A stretch of 38,044 bases of DNA, from NCBI GenBank assembly GCA_910587545.1, contig CAJUMI010000018.1, forward strand, positions 1-38,044, given 5' to 3'. The translations under genes and the position numbers were made by a program. Under the pieces are notes generated by a model. The model was not told the DNA's origin and searched no databases. It was given only the letters and a program-made list of their open reading frames with translations. Each line of letters begins with the position of its first letter. Within the stretch, counting starts at the first letter, position 1. Source of the DNA: an uncultured Muribaculaceae bacterium. Its GTDB lineage: Bacteria > Bacteroidota > Bacteroidia > Bacteroidales > Muribaculaceae. Of this stretch, positions 1-7,212 are shown in pieces.

Positions 1-50
1 CGACCACCTGGTCCCAAACCAGGTGCGCTACCGGACTGCGCTACGCCCCG
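1..50 (-). tRNA. tRNA-Pro (anticodon UGG), 3' part cut by the window edge
   Basis: Read on the minus strand from position 50, the sequence gives the acceptor 5' strand CGGGGCG, a D-arm with GCGC/GCGC stem, and an anticodon arm CCTGG/CCAGG enclosing a loop with anticodon TGG at positions 16-14. The variable loop, T-arm and 3' acceptor strand lie outside the window, so this is the first 50 nt of the tRNA. It has its own promoter (90-121) and a leader hairpin (58-80). Confidence 0.93.
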
Positions 51-57
51 ATGCCTA

Positions 58-80
58 TGTGATGGTGAAACACCATCACA
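58..80 (-). other. Stem-loop in the 5' leader of tRNA-Pro
   Basis: Two perfect 10-nt arms (58-67 and 71-80) flank a 3-nt loop. The hairpin ends 7 nt before the mature 5' end of tRNA-Pro. It lies downstream of the tRNA promoter, whose predicted start is near position 83, so the primary transcript would begin almost directly with this hairpin. It has no U-run on the minus side, so it does not look like a terminator for the lipoprotein gene upstream. Confidence 0.7.
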
Positions 81-89
81 TCTGCGTCA

Positions 90-121
90 CAAAATTAGTG
101 ATAATATTTCATATACACAAA
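90..121 (-). promoter_or_regulatory. Bacteroidetes-type promoter of tRNA-Pro
   Basis: On the minus strand a -33 box TTTG (121-118) is followed after exactly 20 nt by a -7 box TAATTTTG (97-90). This matches the Bacteroidetes primary-sigma consensus TTTG-N19-21-TAnnTTTG. The transcription start is expected near position 83. Confidence 0.8.
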
Positions 122-157
122 TAGCATTGATCATTGACGCGACAAAAAAGAATAATA

Positions 158-1723
158 TTATTTGTATATCAGAGCCTTTTCCACATACAATTTGTGAGCT
201 GTCGATTTGCCGTTGTTTTCAGCGCTGTTTACCATCGAGAATGTATGCTTGCCTTCGGGCAGATCGAGAATATAGAACAGATAGGCTCTGTTACCTTCAT
301 ACTTACCGGCTTCGGCTACATAGTATGTATCAATGATTTTGACAGGTTTTCCGTCGATTGAAACTTCAGCGCGTCCGCCGTCAGTGTTCCAACTTCCGAG
401 GATAGCGATACCTGATCCTTCAAATTCAAGCGCAATGCTGTCGCCGGGCATAGTCGCAACTTTATATGGAGCATCGTCACCGTCGCCATAGACAAAATCT
501 TCCCATCGGCCGACCATTGTCCAGCGATCTATTTCGGTAACAGGCACAAGTTCGGCAATCTCAAGACCGGCAAAGCCTTTCACATATTCGGCAGGCAAGA
601 CCGGCTGTCTCTTAATCCTGTAGATTTGATCGGCCACGCTTCCACCATTCTTTTCGACATTTTCCTTTATAAATTCAAGAGTCTGTGATACAGCTTTATT
701 ATATGAGTAGTCCGTATGGCTGAAACATCTGTCGGCAATTTCGGGCAGGTATGACTTATAGATATCAGGTATGGCCTCATAACCGTCAATTATACCGAGA
801 ACTGCGGCTGCAGTAGCTGTATTGCAGTCGGTATCCTGTCCGCAGCGGATTGTAATTTCCATTGTTTTGGCCCAGTCCCGATGACCATAGAGAAGTCCCA
901 TGACGACATATGCTCCGTTGAGCTTGGCATCAATATTAAAAGGCAGATAGGGTGTGCAGATATCATACGGAGCCCATTTCCCGGCCATGAAATCCCAAGC
1001 CGCCTTCCAATCTTCGGGATCATTTTCATAACATGCGACAACGTCTTTCACACATTGGGCATATCCGCTTTCAGCCGGAATTGCATTTAGGGCGGCAAGC
1101 ACAATCTCTTTGGGATCATCCTTTTCATAAGCAAGAGTGTGCATCGCACTCACAAACATGCCGGCATACATGCCGTCGGCCGCTGACATTATAGCACCGA
1201 CTTTCTCACACATCTTATTTGACGACTGAGGCATGCATGGATTTACGAAACCTATGAAATCACATTCGATCTGGAAATCTATATCCTCGCAATGGATGCT
1301 GTTTTCGGGATATGAAAGTTCTTCGGCCGGAATTCCGTCAAAGTAATTTTTCCTTGCCTGGAGATTGGCGTGACAAAGGGCAAATTCCGCATATGCAAAA
1401 TTTTTAGCCAGCGAATCAATCGACACATCCTGACCATAGAGCTCCATTGTCTTCATGAAATTGAGCTGGCCGTAGATGTCGTCCTCAAGCAATGCGGCCT
1501 CGATATTCTTTGGATCCCACTTGATCGAGTCCCTGTAAATATCACTGTTGGATACAAATTCCATAGGGCGGCCATACATCACGCCAATCATTTTTCCAGC
1601 CCATGCGCCTTTGACTTTATCATCCATTACTTCAGCCGGTATCTCAACATACTCTTCGGCAGATTTGCAGGCTCCAAGCGTAAACATCAAAGCAGCGATT
1701 ACTGATAATTTCAAACTTTTCAT
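158..1723 (-). CDS. ADP-ribosylglycohydrolase-family lipoprotein with C-terminal beta-sandwich domain
   Basis: Lipoprotein of 521 aa: signal peptide with lipobox LGAC, Cys19 being the acylation site, so it should act in the periplasm or at the cell surface. Residues about 32-350 look like the ADP-ribosylglycohydrolase fold: the N-terminal block KGAWAGKMIG, an acidic EDD (80-82) and a late GQDTDCNTA block (about 294-302). These are the two places where the family binds its Mg ions. The last ~125 residues, with GDSIALEFEGSGIAILGSW and TDGGRAEVSIDG, resemble the beta-sandwich domains added to Bacteroidetes glycoside-degrading lipoproteins. The family hydrolyses ADP-ribose linkages in the cytoplasm; an exported form may act on another N- or O-glycoside, which is inference. 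It begins 33 nt after the FKBP gene and is probably co-transcribed with it. Confidence 0.85.
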   Translation of the reverse strand: MKSLKLSVIAALMFTLGACKSAEEYVEIPAEVMDDKVKGAWAGKMIGVMYGRPMEFVSNSDIYRDSIKWDPKNIEAALLEDDIYGQLNFMKTMELYGQDVSIDSLAKNFAYAEFALCHANLQARKNYFDGIPAEELSYPENSIHCEDIDFQIECDFIGFVNPCMPQSSNKMCEKVGAIMSAADGMYAGMFVSAMHTLAYEKDDPKEIVLAALNAIPAESGYAQCVKDVVACYENDPEDWKAAWDFMAGKWAPYDICTPYLPFNIDAKLNGAYVVMGLLYGHRDWAKTMEITIRCGQDTDCNTATAAAVLGIIDGYEAIPDIYKSYLPEIADRCFSHTDYSYNKAVSQTLEFIKENVEKNGGSVADQIYRIKRQPVLPAEYVKGFAGLEIAELVPVTEIDRWTMVGRWEDFVYGDGDDAPYKVATMPGDSIALEFEGSGIAILGSWNTDGGRAEVSIDGKPVKIIDTYYVAEAGKYEGNRAYLFYILDLPEGKHTFSMVNSAENNGKSTAHKLYVEKALIYK

Positions 1724-1756
1724 CGGTTTTATTGAGATTTTATTAAATTGGTTTAT

Positions 1757-2155
1757 TCAATTGACTGCGATCAACTCGACATCAAACACCAGAGTCGAAC
1801 CGCCGGGAATGCCAGGTTGAGAAAATCGTCCGTAGCCCATCTCAGAAGGAAGATACAATTCCCATCTGTCACCGACATGCATATTTTGGAGAGCGATTAT
1901 CCAGCCCTGTATGAGATCTCGCAGTCTCATTGCGGGGGCAGCCCCGCCACGACTGCTGTCGAAAGTCTTGCCGTTGATGGTTTTACCGATATAATGTACA
2001 GTCACAACACTGTTACGGCCGGGCCTAGGCCCGGCCGGATTGCCAGCCTTAATGACCTTGTATAAAATATTTTTGTCAAGCCGCTTAACTCCGGCTTCTC
2101 CGGCTTTAATCTCAAGCCATTTTCGGTTTTTCAGAACATAGTCGTTGTCGGCCAT
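1757..2155 (-). CDS. FKBP-type peptidyl-prolyl cis-trans isomerase
   Basis: 132 aa from the ATG at 2155, which gives MADNDYVLKNRK. An upstream in-frame start would add 19 residues running across the promoter and is rejected. The FKBP core is clear: VTVHYIGK (51-58), FDSS (65-68), LIQGWIIAL (81-89), YLPSEMGYG (101-109) and a final FDVELI strand. It catalyses prolyl isomerisation during folding. No signal peptide is visible, so a cytoplasmic location is expected. A Pro/Gly-rich stretch at 39-47 (NPAGPRPGR) lies just before the core and is encoded by a perfect DNA palindrome. It is divergent from the porin gene and first in a unit with the ADP-ribosylglycohydrolase lipoprotein. Confidence 0.9.
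   Translation of the reverse strand: MADNDYVLKNRKWLEIKAGEAGVKRLDKNILYKVIKAGNPAGPRPGRNSVVTVHYIGKTINGKTFDSSRGGAAPAMRLRDLIQGWIIALQNMHVGDRWELYLPSEMGYGRFSQPGIPGGSTLVFDVELIAVN
2016..2037. repeat. 22-nt perfect GC-rich palindrome inside the FKBP gene
   Basis: An uninterrupted self-complementary sequence centred on CCTAGG, with 11 bp on each side and only one A and one T. It encodes about residues 40-47 of the prolyl isomerase. The neighbouring bases do not pair, so the palindrome ends sharply. Confidence 0.85.
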
Positions 2156-2213
2156 AGTTAAATATAAAATGCTAAAATTTGTGGGAACAAAAATGTGACA
2201 GATAATGTGCATG

Positions 2214-2221
2214 CAAATATA
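2214..2221 (-). promoter_or_regulatory. Probable -7 element for the FKBP gene
   Basis: On the minus strand these bases read TATATTTG, an exact match to TAnnTTTG. The predicted start is near 2207, giving a leader of about 50 nt to the ATG at 2155. I found no clear TTTG at the expected -33 distance, so support rests on one box. Confidence 0.5.
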
Positions 2222-2244
2222 GCAAACATTTTCGTTATTTTTCG

Positions 2245-2252
2245 TACATTTG
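2245..2252 (+). promoter_or_regulatory. Probable -7 element for the porin gene
   Basis: TACATTTG matches TAnnTTTG. The start would fall near 2259, only about 2 nt before the chosen ATG at 2261, which suggests a leaderless or nearly leaderless mRNA. No good -33 box is visible. The two divergent -7 boxes (this one and 2214-2221) lie within 40 nt, so the two promoters may compete. Confidence 0.45.
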
Positions 2253-2260
2253 CACTACTT

Positions 2261-4252
2261 ATGAGAAAGGTACTGTCTTTATTGTTTCTTGCATTAGGCC
2301 TTGTTACGGTCTATGCTCAAAGAAAACCGGAAGCGCTGTCAGCGCCAAAGCCGGTGATAGCTCCGTCGTATGCATGGAAAATGATAGAACCTTTAGGACT
2401 GCGCGAGAAGACGACACTCGACACCCTGCCGACCAACTACGGTCAGCAGTCAGTTCCGTCGATGCGCTCCGACGCATGGGCAACCACCGGCAACCTGGGA
2501 GCCGAGGGCATCAACATGATCATCAGCAAGCGTCAGGCCATGAGCAAGTTCTTTCTTGAAGATGCCATTTCGACATGGCTTCCGTCGGTCCATACAATGA
2601 AGTTTTACAACACCCGTATCCCGATGACTCTACTCTCCTTTAATTCAGCCGGTGGCAGAGACAATTCTCAGGAACGGCTTTCGACCGTCTTCTCAGGCAA
2701 CATCAACGCCAAAGCCCAGTTCGGCGCACTTCTTGACTATCTGTATTCCAAAGGATGCTATGACAATCAAGCGGCCAAAAATCTCATATGGGGTTTCTCC
2801 GGTTCGTATATTGGCGACCGCTATGAGTTCCAAGGTTTTCTCAACCATTGGAACTCGGTCAACAAAGAGAACGGCGGTATCACCGATCCGCTTTATATCA
2901 CCGATCCGGCCGTGCTGCAAGGCGGTGTAGCGTCGATAAACCCGAAGTCTATACCGACCAATCTCACCGATGCCCATACCCGATTCAAAGGAACCGATCT
3001 ACTGCTCAACAACCGCTATAAAGTCGGTTATTGGCATGAAGAGGAAGTTCTCGACGAACAGGCAGACACGATGAAGACCATCAGGACGTACATTCCTGTC
3101 ACATCTTTTATATGGACGCTCCACTATAAAGAAGGCAAGCACATATTTGATAACGGATCGAGCCGCGAGGACGGTGAATTTTTCAAAAACACCTATCTTT
3201 CTCCCGGCTTTACCCACGACCGCACTACTTTCAGCTCCATCGAAAATACAATCGGAGTCTCGCTTCTCGAAGGTTTCAACAGATATGCCAAATTCGGTCT
3301 TGCCGCCTATCTCTCCTATGAGATCAGAAAATATAACCAGACTCCTGACACCCTCGCGAGAGTAGAAGGCCTCACTCCATTTCCCGATGGCATCACATCT
3401 ATAGCTCCAAACGTTACCCAGAACATAGCAAGGATCGGCGGTCAGCTCACCAAACAGCGCGGTTCAATCCTGACCTATAGTGCCACGGCCGAGTTCGGCA
3501 TAATCGGAGCCGAAGCGGGAGATATCCGCGCTTCAGGCAATGTTTCCACTCGCTTCAAACTATTCGGAGACAGCGTTTCGATAACCGGATTCGGCGGCTT
3601 CAGGAATGAAGCTGCGCCTTACCTGATGAACAACTATCTGTCAAACCATTTCATCTGGCAAAATGATTTTGGCAAGATTAGACGTGTCAACTTCGGCGGA
3701 TGTCTCGATCTGCCGTTCAGCGGAACGACACTCAGTGTCGAAGCAGCCAATCTTCAGAACTACATATATTTCAACAACGATTTCTTACCGCGTCAGCACG
3801 GCTCCAGCATACAGACCTTCAGCGCCCGACTGGAGCAACGCATCAAAGCAGGCATACTGCACTGGGACAACCGTGTCACCTATCAGACTACATCAGACGA
3901 AAACATCCTTGCCATTCCCAAGCTCGCCGTCTACTCCAACCTATATCTGAAATTCAAGATCGCCACGCTACATGTTCAGTTGGGCGTAGATTGTGACTAT
4001 TATACTGAGTATTACGCACCGAATTACCAACCTGCGACAGCGTCGTTCGGCAATCAGCATGAAGTCAAAGTCGGCAACTATCCGTTCATGAACGCGTATG
4101 CCAATATGAAACTGTCAAAAACACGTTTTTACGTGCTTTTCTCTCACTTCAACCAGGGCATGTTCGGTGGCGACAACTATTTCTCACTTCCCAATTACCC
4201 CCTTAATCCTCGGCGTTTCCAGATAGGGCTATCAATCGACTTTTCCAACTAA
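2261..4252 (+). CDS. Putative outer-membrane porin (Porin_10 type)
   Basis: 663 aa from the ATG at 2261, chosen because it starts a typical signal peptide (MRKVLSLLFLALGLVTVYA, cleavage near VYA-Q). An upstream start would place 22 residues, some encoded by the promoter, before it. The body is rich in alternating aromatic/polar beta strands, with conserved-looking blocks such as YNTRIPMT, RDNSQERL, FSGNINAKAQFGALLDYLYSKG and NRYKVGYW. The C-terminal strand ends in FQIGLSIDFSN, with a late aromatic residue as in outer-membrane barrels. This matches my recollection of the large Bacteroidetes putative-porin family, presumed to let small solutes across the outer membrane. No substrate can be read from the sequence. 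The solute-binding-like gene follows 76 nt downstream. Confidence 0.8.
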   Translation: MRKVLSLLFLALGLVTVYAQRKPEALSAPKPVIAPSYAWKMIEPLGLREKTTLDTLPTNYGQQSVPSMRSDAWATTGNLGAEGINMIISKRQAMSKFFLEDAISTWLPSVHTMKFYNTRIPMTLLSFNSAGGRDNSQERLSTVFSGNINAKAQFGALLDYLYSKGCYDNQAAKNLIWGFSGSYIGDRYEFQGFLNHWNSVNKENGGITDPLYITDPAVLQGGVASINPKSIPTNLTDAHTRFKGTDLLLNNRYKVGYWHEEEVLDEQADTMKTIRTYIPVTSFIWTLHYKEGKHIFDNGSSREDGEFFKNTYLSPGFTHDRTTFSSIENTIGVSLLEGFNRYAKFGLAAYLSYEIRKYNQTPDTLARVEGLTPFPDGITSIAPNVTQNIARIGGQLTKQRGSILTYSATAEFGIIGAEAGDIRASGNVSTRFKLFGDSVSITGFGGFRNEAAPYLMNNYLSNHFIWQNDFGKIRRVNFGGCLDLPFSGTTLSVEAANLQNYIYFNNDFLPRQHGSSIQTFSARLEQRIKAGILHWDNRVTYQTTSDENILAIPKLAVYSNLYLKFKIATLHVQLGVDCDYYTEYYAPNYQPATASFGNQHEVKVGNYPFMNAYANMKLSKTRFYVLFSHFNQGMFGGDNYFSLPNYPLNPRRFQIGLSIDFSN

Positions 4253-4328
4253 GAGCTACATGGATTGTTTATATTAGTGAAGTTCAGGCTGCATCAGCGG
4301 ACATTCATAGATATAATAAGGATCGAAA

Positions 4329-5153
4329 ATGGCACATCAACCGATAAAAGGAAAACTACCGTTGCTTATATCAGCTCTGATATTAGTACTGGCCCTAATG
4401 TGGCTACTCGGACGCTGCAGCAAATCAAACGAAAACACTATTGCACACCAATATATCCATCCGGGAGGCGACACACTCGTCGTAGCTATCGAACTGTCAC
4501 CGACCAGTTATGCTTTTACGGGCGACAGCGCCACTGGATTTGACTATGAGATGATGAAAGCGATAGCCCGAGATCACAGACTTCCCGTCAGCTTCCATCC
4601 TTTCGCGCCGGTGCAATACGCGCTCGACGGCCTTCGCGATGGTCGCTTTGATGTCGTGATAGCCAATATTCCAGCTTCGGATAATCTGAAAAAAGACTTC
4701 CTGCTGACTGACAACGTCTTTGTCGACCGGCAGGTTCTCGTAAGGCTTAAAGACACTGACAGCCTCGACACCACGCCCCCGCAGCTGAGACTGCTGGGTG
4801 ACACCGTGTGGGTGACAGCCTCATCGCCATACAAAGAGCGTCTGTCAAACCTGTCCCAGGAGCTTGGTGACACAATCTATGTTATGTATGATCCTGACTA
4901 CAGCGCCGAGCACCTCGTTCTGCTCACCGCACTTGGTGAAATCAAGCAGGCCGTTGTCAACGAATCTGTTGCTGCCCGGCTCGCCGCTGAATATCCTCAG
5001 ATAGACATTTCAACACCTATTTCGCTCAATCAGTTCCAGCCGTGGATATTGGCGAAAGATGAAACGGTTCTGAGAGATTCGCTGAACGTATGGATAGGTG
5101 AATTCAAGCAGACTACTGATTATGCAACACTGATCGAAAGATATTTCAGATAG
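4329..5153 (+). CDS. Membrane-anchored solute-binding-like protein (SBP_bac_3 / MltF N-domain type)
   Basis: 274 aa. A hydrophobic segment (about 11-28) leads into LLGRC at Cys30; this could be an atypical lipobox (Arg at -1 is unusual) or a plain membrane anchor. The rest resembles the periplasmic family-3 solute-binding fold: LVVAIELSPTSYAF, GFDYEMMKAIARD, an RDGRFDVVIANIPAS block, LTDNVFVDRQVLV, and a closing LRDSLNVWIGEF...LIERYF. The same fold forms the N-terminal half of lytic transglycosylase MltF, but the SLT domain is absent here. The ligand is unknown. No transporter genes lie beside it, which favours a sensor or wall-associated role over amino-acid uptake. It may be co-transcribed with the porin and ends 5 nt from a convergent gene. 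Confidence 0.75.
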   Translation: MAHQPIKGKLPLLISALILVLALMWLLGRCSKSNENTIAHQYIHPGGDTLVVAIELSPTSYAFTGDSATGFDYEMMKAIARDHRLPVSFHPFAPVQYALDGLRDGRFDVVIANIPASDNLKKDFLLTDNVFVDRQVLVRLKDTDSLDTTPPQLRLLGDTVWVTASSPYKERLSNLSQELGDTIYVMYDPDYSAEHLVLLTALGEIKQAVVNESVAARLAAEYPQIDISTPISLNQFQPWILAKDETVLRDSLNVWIGEFKQTTDYATLIERYFR

Positions 5154-5158
5154 ACTGA

Positions 5159-5350
5159 TCACGAAAACCGGATAATCTGGACATCTGTCTTTCGCGGAAC
5201 CAGCATTATCGTCCCGGAAATGAAGACTGTCGATGCAGTCTCAGTTTCGAAAGGCTTTATATCCACTACCTCATTGCCGTCGATTGTCGCAACAGACATG
5301 CCGTATTCACGGCCAAGATATATGATTCTATGGGCTAAAACGCGCTTCAT
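5159..5350 (-). CDS. Small conserved-looking hypothetical protein (63 aa)
   Basis: I do not recognise a named family. The protein has an N-terminal stretch MKRVLAHRIIYLGREYGMS, then a beta-rich pattern (ATIDGNEVVDIKPFE, TVFISGTIMLV), with no signal peptide or membrane segment. Its ATG overlaps the stop of the DUF4296 gene (ATGA, sharing base 5350), the pattern of translational coupling, and it is the last gene of the ileS-lspA operon. That placement makes it a real gene rather than a chance reading frame. No function can be assigned. Confidence 0.65.
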   Translation of the reverse strand: MKRVLAHRIIYLGREYGMSVATIDGNEVVDIKPFETETASTVFISGTIMLVPRKTDVQIIRFS

Positions 5351-6183
5351 CAGTTGACACTGTCAGTCTCCGAATCTGTCGCCGGAACCGGTTTTATGAG
5401 ATTCTTCGGTTTTATGCTCTGCACCCTGTTATGTTGATTGTAAGTCTCGGAAATAAGACGGTTGCGAACCAGCATGATACTGTCGGCCCATACGGTGGTA
5501 GCGCCTCTGACTGCGACATTGATATAGCCGTAGATATGGGCTGCGGTTTTGGTGGAGTCGGTTATAAAGCGCAACTCCTGCCATCCTTCACCGCTCAGCT
5601 CGCTTGAAAGTATATCCTTGCTGCCGTCGGTATAATCGGCGATTAGGCCCCACAGAGAGGAGCCTGAATTGTTGGCAAATCTTGCGCGCCATGTATAAGA
5701 ATCACCTTTCTCCCAGTTCTCGTCATTGGAGATGGAGAATGTAACTGTCCGAGACGGGGACAGGCTGTTAACGGCCATGAACGGCGATCCGCTCCAGATA
5801 TCCACCGAGTCGCCGGCAATTGAAACATTTTCGGCAGCGATTCTGTTGCCTGTCTCGGCCAAACGACGCTCGAGCAATTCGATTGTCTTGTCATAGACTT
5901 CCATGTAATAGGTGATGTTATGGCCATACCAATCAAATGATGTGTCAAGCTGCTGCTTGCTGACGCCGTGCTTAGCCAGAACTGACTGAAGCATAATCTG
6001 TTTTAGTGAATCAGTGCGGTAATCGGATTTATTGAGATCCACAACAGACTCACCAATGTGAATATCGGCAAGCAGCGACGCCATATCGTCGGGTTCGATG
6101 ACGTAGCCGGGTATCTTGCTGCAGGATACACCCAGCATAGCGACCACACATAGAGCTAAATATTTCCGACTGCCAAGTTTCAT
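5350..6183 (-). CDS. DUF4296-type lipoprotein
   Basis: 277 aa. Signal peptide with lipobox GVSC (Cys21), so a lipoprotein. Residues about 26-115 fit the Bacteroidetes DUF4296 family: IEPDDMASLLADIHIGESVV, then VLAKHGVSKQQLDTSFDWYGHN and a helix ending LLERRLAE. The C-terminal ~140 residues form a separate beta-rich part (SGSSLWGLIADYTDG, WQELRFITDST, AHIYGYINVAVRG) that looks like a carbohydrate-binding-type sandwich. Function unknown. It overlaps lspA by one base upstream (shared base 6183) and the 63-aa gene downstream. Being a lipoprotein coupled to the lipoprotein signal peptidase gene, it would itself be an LspA substrate. Confidence 0.8.
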   Translation of the reverse strand: MKLGSRKYLALCVVAMLGVSCSKIPGYVIEPDDMASLLADIHIGESVVDLNKSDYRTDSLKQIMLQSVLAKHGVSKQQLDTSFDWYGHNITYYMEVYDKTIELLERRLAETGNRIAAENVSIAGDSVDIWSGSPFMAVNSLSPSRTVTFSISNDENWEKGDSYTWRARFANNSGSSLWGLIADYTDGSKDILSSELSGEGWQELRFITDSTKTAAHIYGYINVAVRGATTVWADSIMLVRNRLISETYNQHNRVQSIKPKNLIKPVPATDSETDSVN

Positions 6184-6818
6184 CAGCGCTCGGTAATTTC
6201 TTCAGATCTGCCCGGTGTCCCGCCCAGATAACGCGAATAAAAAATCAACAGCACAATCATGCCGACAGAGATAGCGGCATCGGCAAAATTAAAGACAGGA
6301 TCGAAAAATGAGAAAGTCTTGCCTGACAGAAATGGCATCCATTCGGGCCATTGGAAAGTGAACAGCGGGAAGTAGAACATGTCAACGACAAGACCGTGGA
6401 ATATTGTCCCGTAGCCTTCGCCCCAGGGAACGAAACTTGCAATCTCGGGGGGATAAGGGTTAGTGAAGATCTCGCCATAGAACACACAGTCAAATATGTT
6501 GCCTGCCGCTCCGGCTGCGATAAGCGCCACACAGGCGACAAAGCCCTTGGGATAGATGTCACTTTTACAGAGTCGACTGATAATCCATCCGAGGACACCG
6601 ACAGCGACAATCCTGAACAAAGTCAGAAAGAGTTTGCTGCCGAACTCCATACCGAAAGCCATACCGTTGTTCTGGACGAACCGGATATGAAACCATGAAA
6701 ATATCTCAATATCTTCTCCCCAGTACATGCCGGTCTTGACCCATATCTTGATCGCCTGATCAATAACAATGACCAAAACTATAATGGCGGAAGCAATCCA
6801 AACTTTTGAAAGTTTCAT
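6183..6818 (-). CDS. lspA: Lipoprotein signal peptidase (signal peptidase II)
   Basis: 211 aa with four predicted membrane helices. It cleaves the signal peptide of diacylglyceryl-modified prolipoproteins in the inner membrane. Motifs in order: IDQAIK with Asp20, VQNNGMAFG with Asn51, GNIFD with Asp110, and FNFAD with Asp180. Asp110 and Asp180 correspond to the catalytic pair. The spacing between them is about 70 residues, against roughly 20 in E. coli, because of a long periplasmic insertion (about 115-170, FTNPYPPEIASFVPWGEG and onwards). The reading frame is intact, so this looks like a lineage feature. One-base overlaps link it to the dksA-like gene and the DUF4296 gene. ileS-lspA linkage is widespread in bacteria. 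Confidence 0.95.
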   Translation of the reverse strand: MKLSKVWIASAIIVLVIVIDQAIKIWVKTGMYWGEDIEIFSWFHIRFVQNNGMAFGMEFGSKLFLTLFRIVAVGVLGWIISRLCKSDIYPKGFVACVALIAAGAAGNIFDCVFYGEIFTNPYPPEIASFVPWGEGYGTIFHGLVVDMFYFPLFTFQWPEWMPFLSGKTFSFFDPVFNFADAAISVGMIVLLIFYSRYLGGTPGRSEEITER

Positions 6819-7204
6819 TAAAAGCGGGATTTATTGCCAGTCTTGGGATCGATACTCAGAGTAGCGTGAGGAACAGCGCGCAGACGTTCCTTGGGGATCA
6901 GCTTGCCTGTGACACGGCATATGCCATAAGTCTTATTGTCGATGCGCACGAGTGCGGCGTTAAGATGGTTGATGAATGTGCGCTGACGCTCAGCCAGACG
7001 CGCGGCTTCCTCGCGGCCGAGCGTCGAGGCTCCTTCTTCAAGCACTTTGAACGTCGGCGACGTGTCGGCGACATCATTACCGTAACCGTTACGAAGACCC
7101 GCGCAGAGATTCTCATACTCTGCACGCGCCTTCTCGAGTTTGGTCAAAATCAGCTCCTTGAATTCCTGGAGCTCCTCATCCGAATATCGTGTTTTTTCAG
7201 ACAT
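6818..7204 (-). CDS. TraR/DksA-family protein with degenerate zinc finger
   Basis: 128 aa. The N-terminal two thirds is a long charged helical hairpin (DEELQEFKELILTKLEKARAEY, RLAERQRTFINHLNAALVRI). The C-terminal DksA-type block is YGICRVTGKLIPKERLRAVPHAT. The family normally binds RNA polymerase through the secondary channel and acts with ppGpp. In the finger region only one cysteine remains (YGIC); the other three positions are Val/Thr-Gly, Pro and His-containing, so normal four-cysteine zinc binding is not possible. This degenerate form is, to my knowledge, common in Bacteroidetes. It lies 8 nt after ileS and shares one base with lspA. Confidence 0.88.
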   Translation of the reverse strand: MSEKTRYSDEELQEFKELILTKLEKARAEYENLCAGLRNGYGNDVADTSPTFKVLEEGASTLGREEAARLAERQRTFINHLNAALVRIDNKTYGICRVTGKLIPKERLRAVPHATLSIDPKTGNKSRF

Positions 7205-7212
7205 AACTACAT

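Noticed and set aside
58..80. Hairpin considered as the terminator of the ADP-ribosylglycohydrolase gene
   Set aside because: It has no U-run on the minus strand and lies downstream of a strong tRNA promoter, so it belongs to the tRNA leader.
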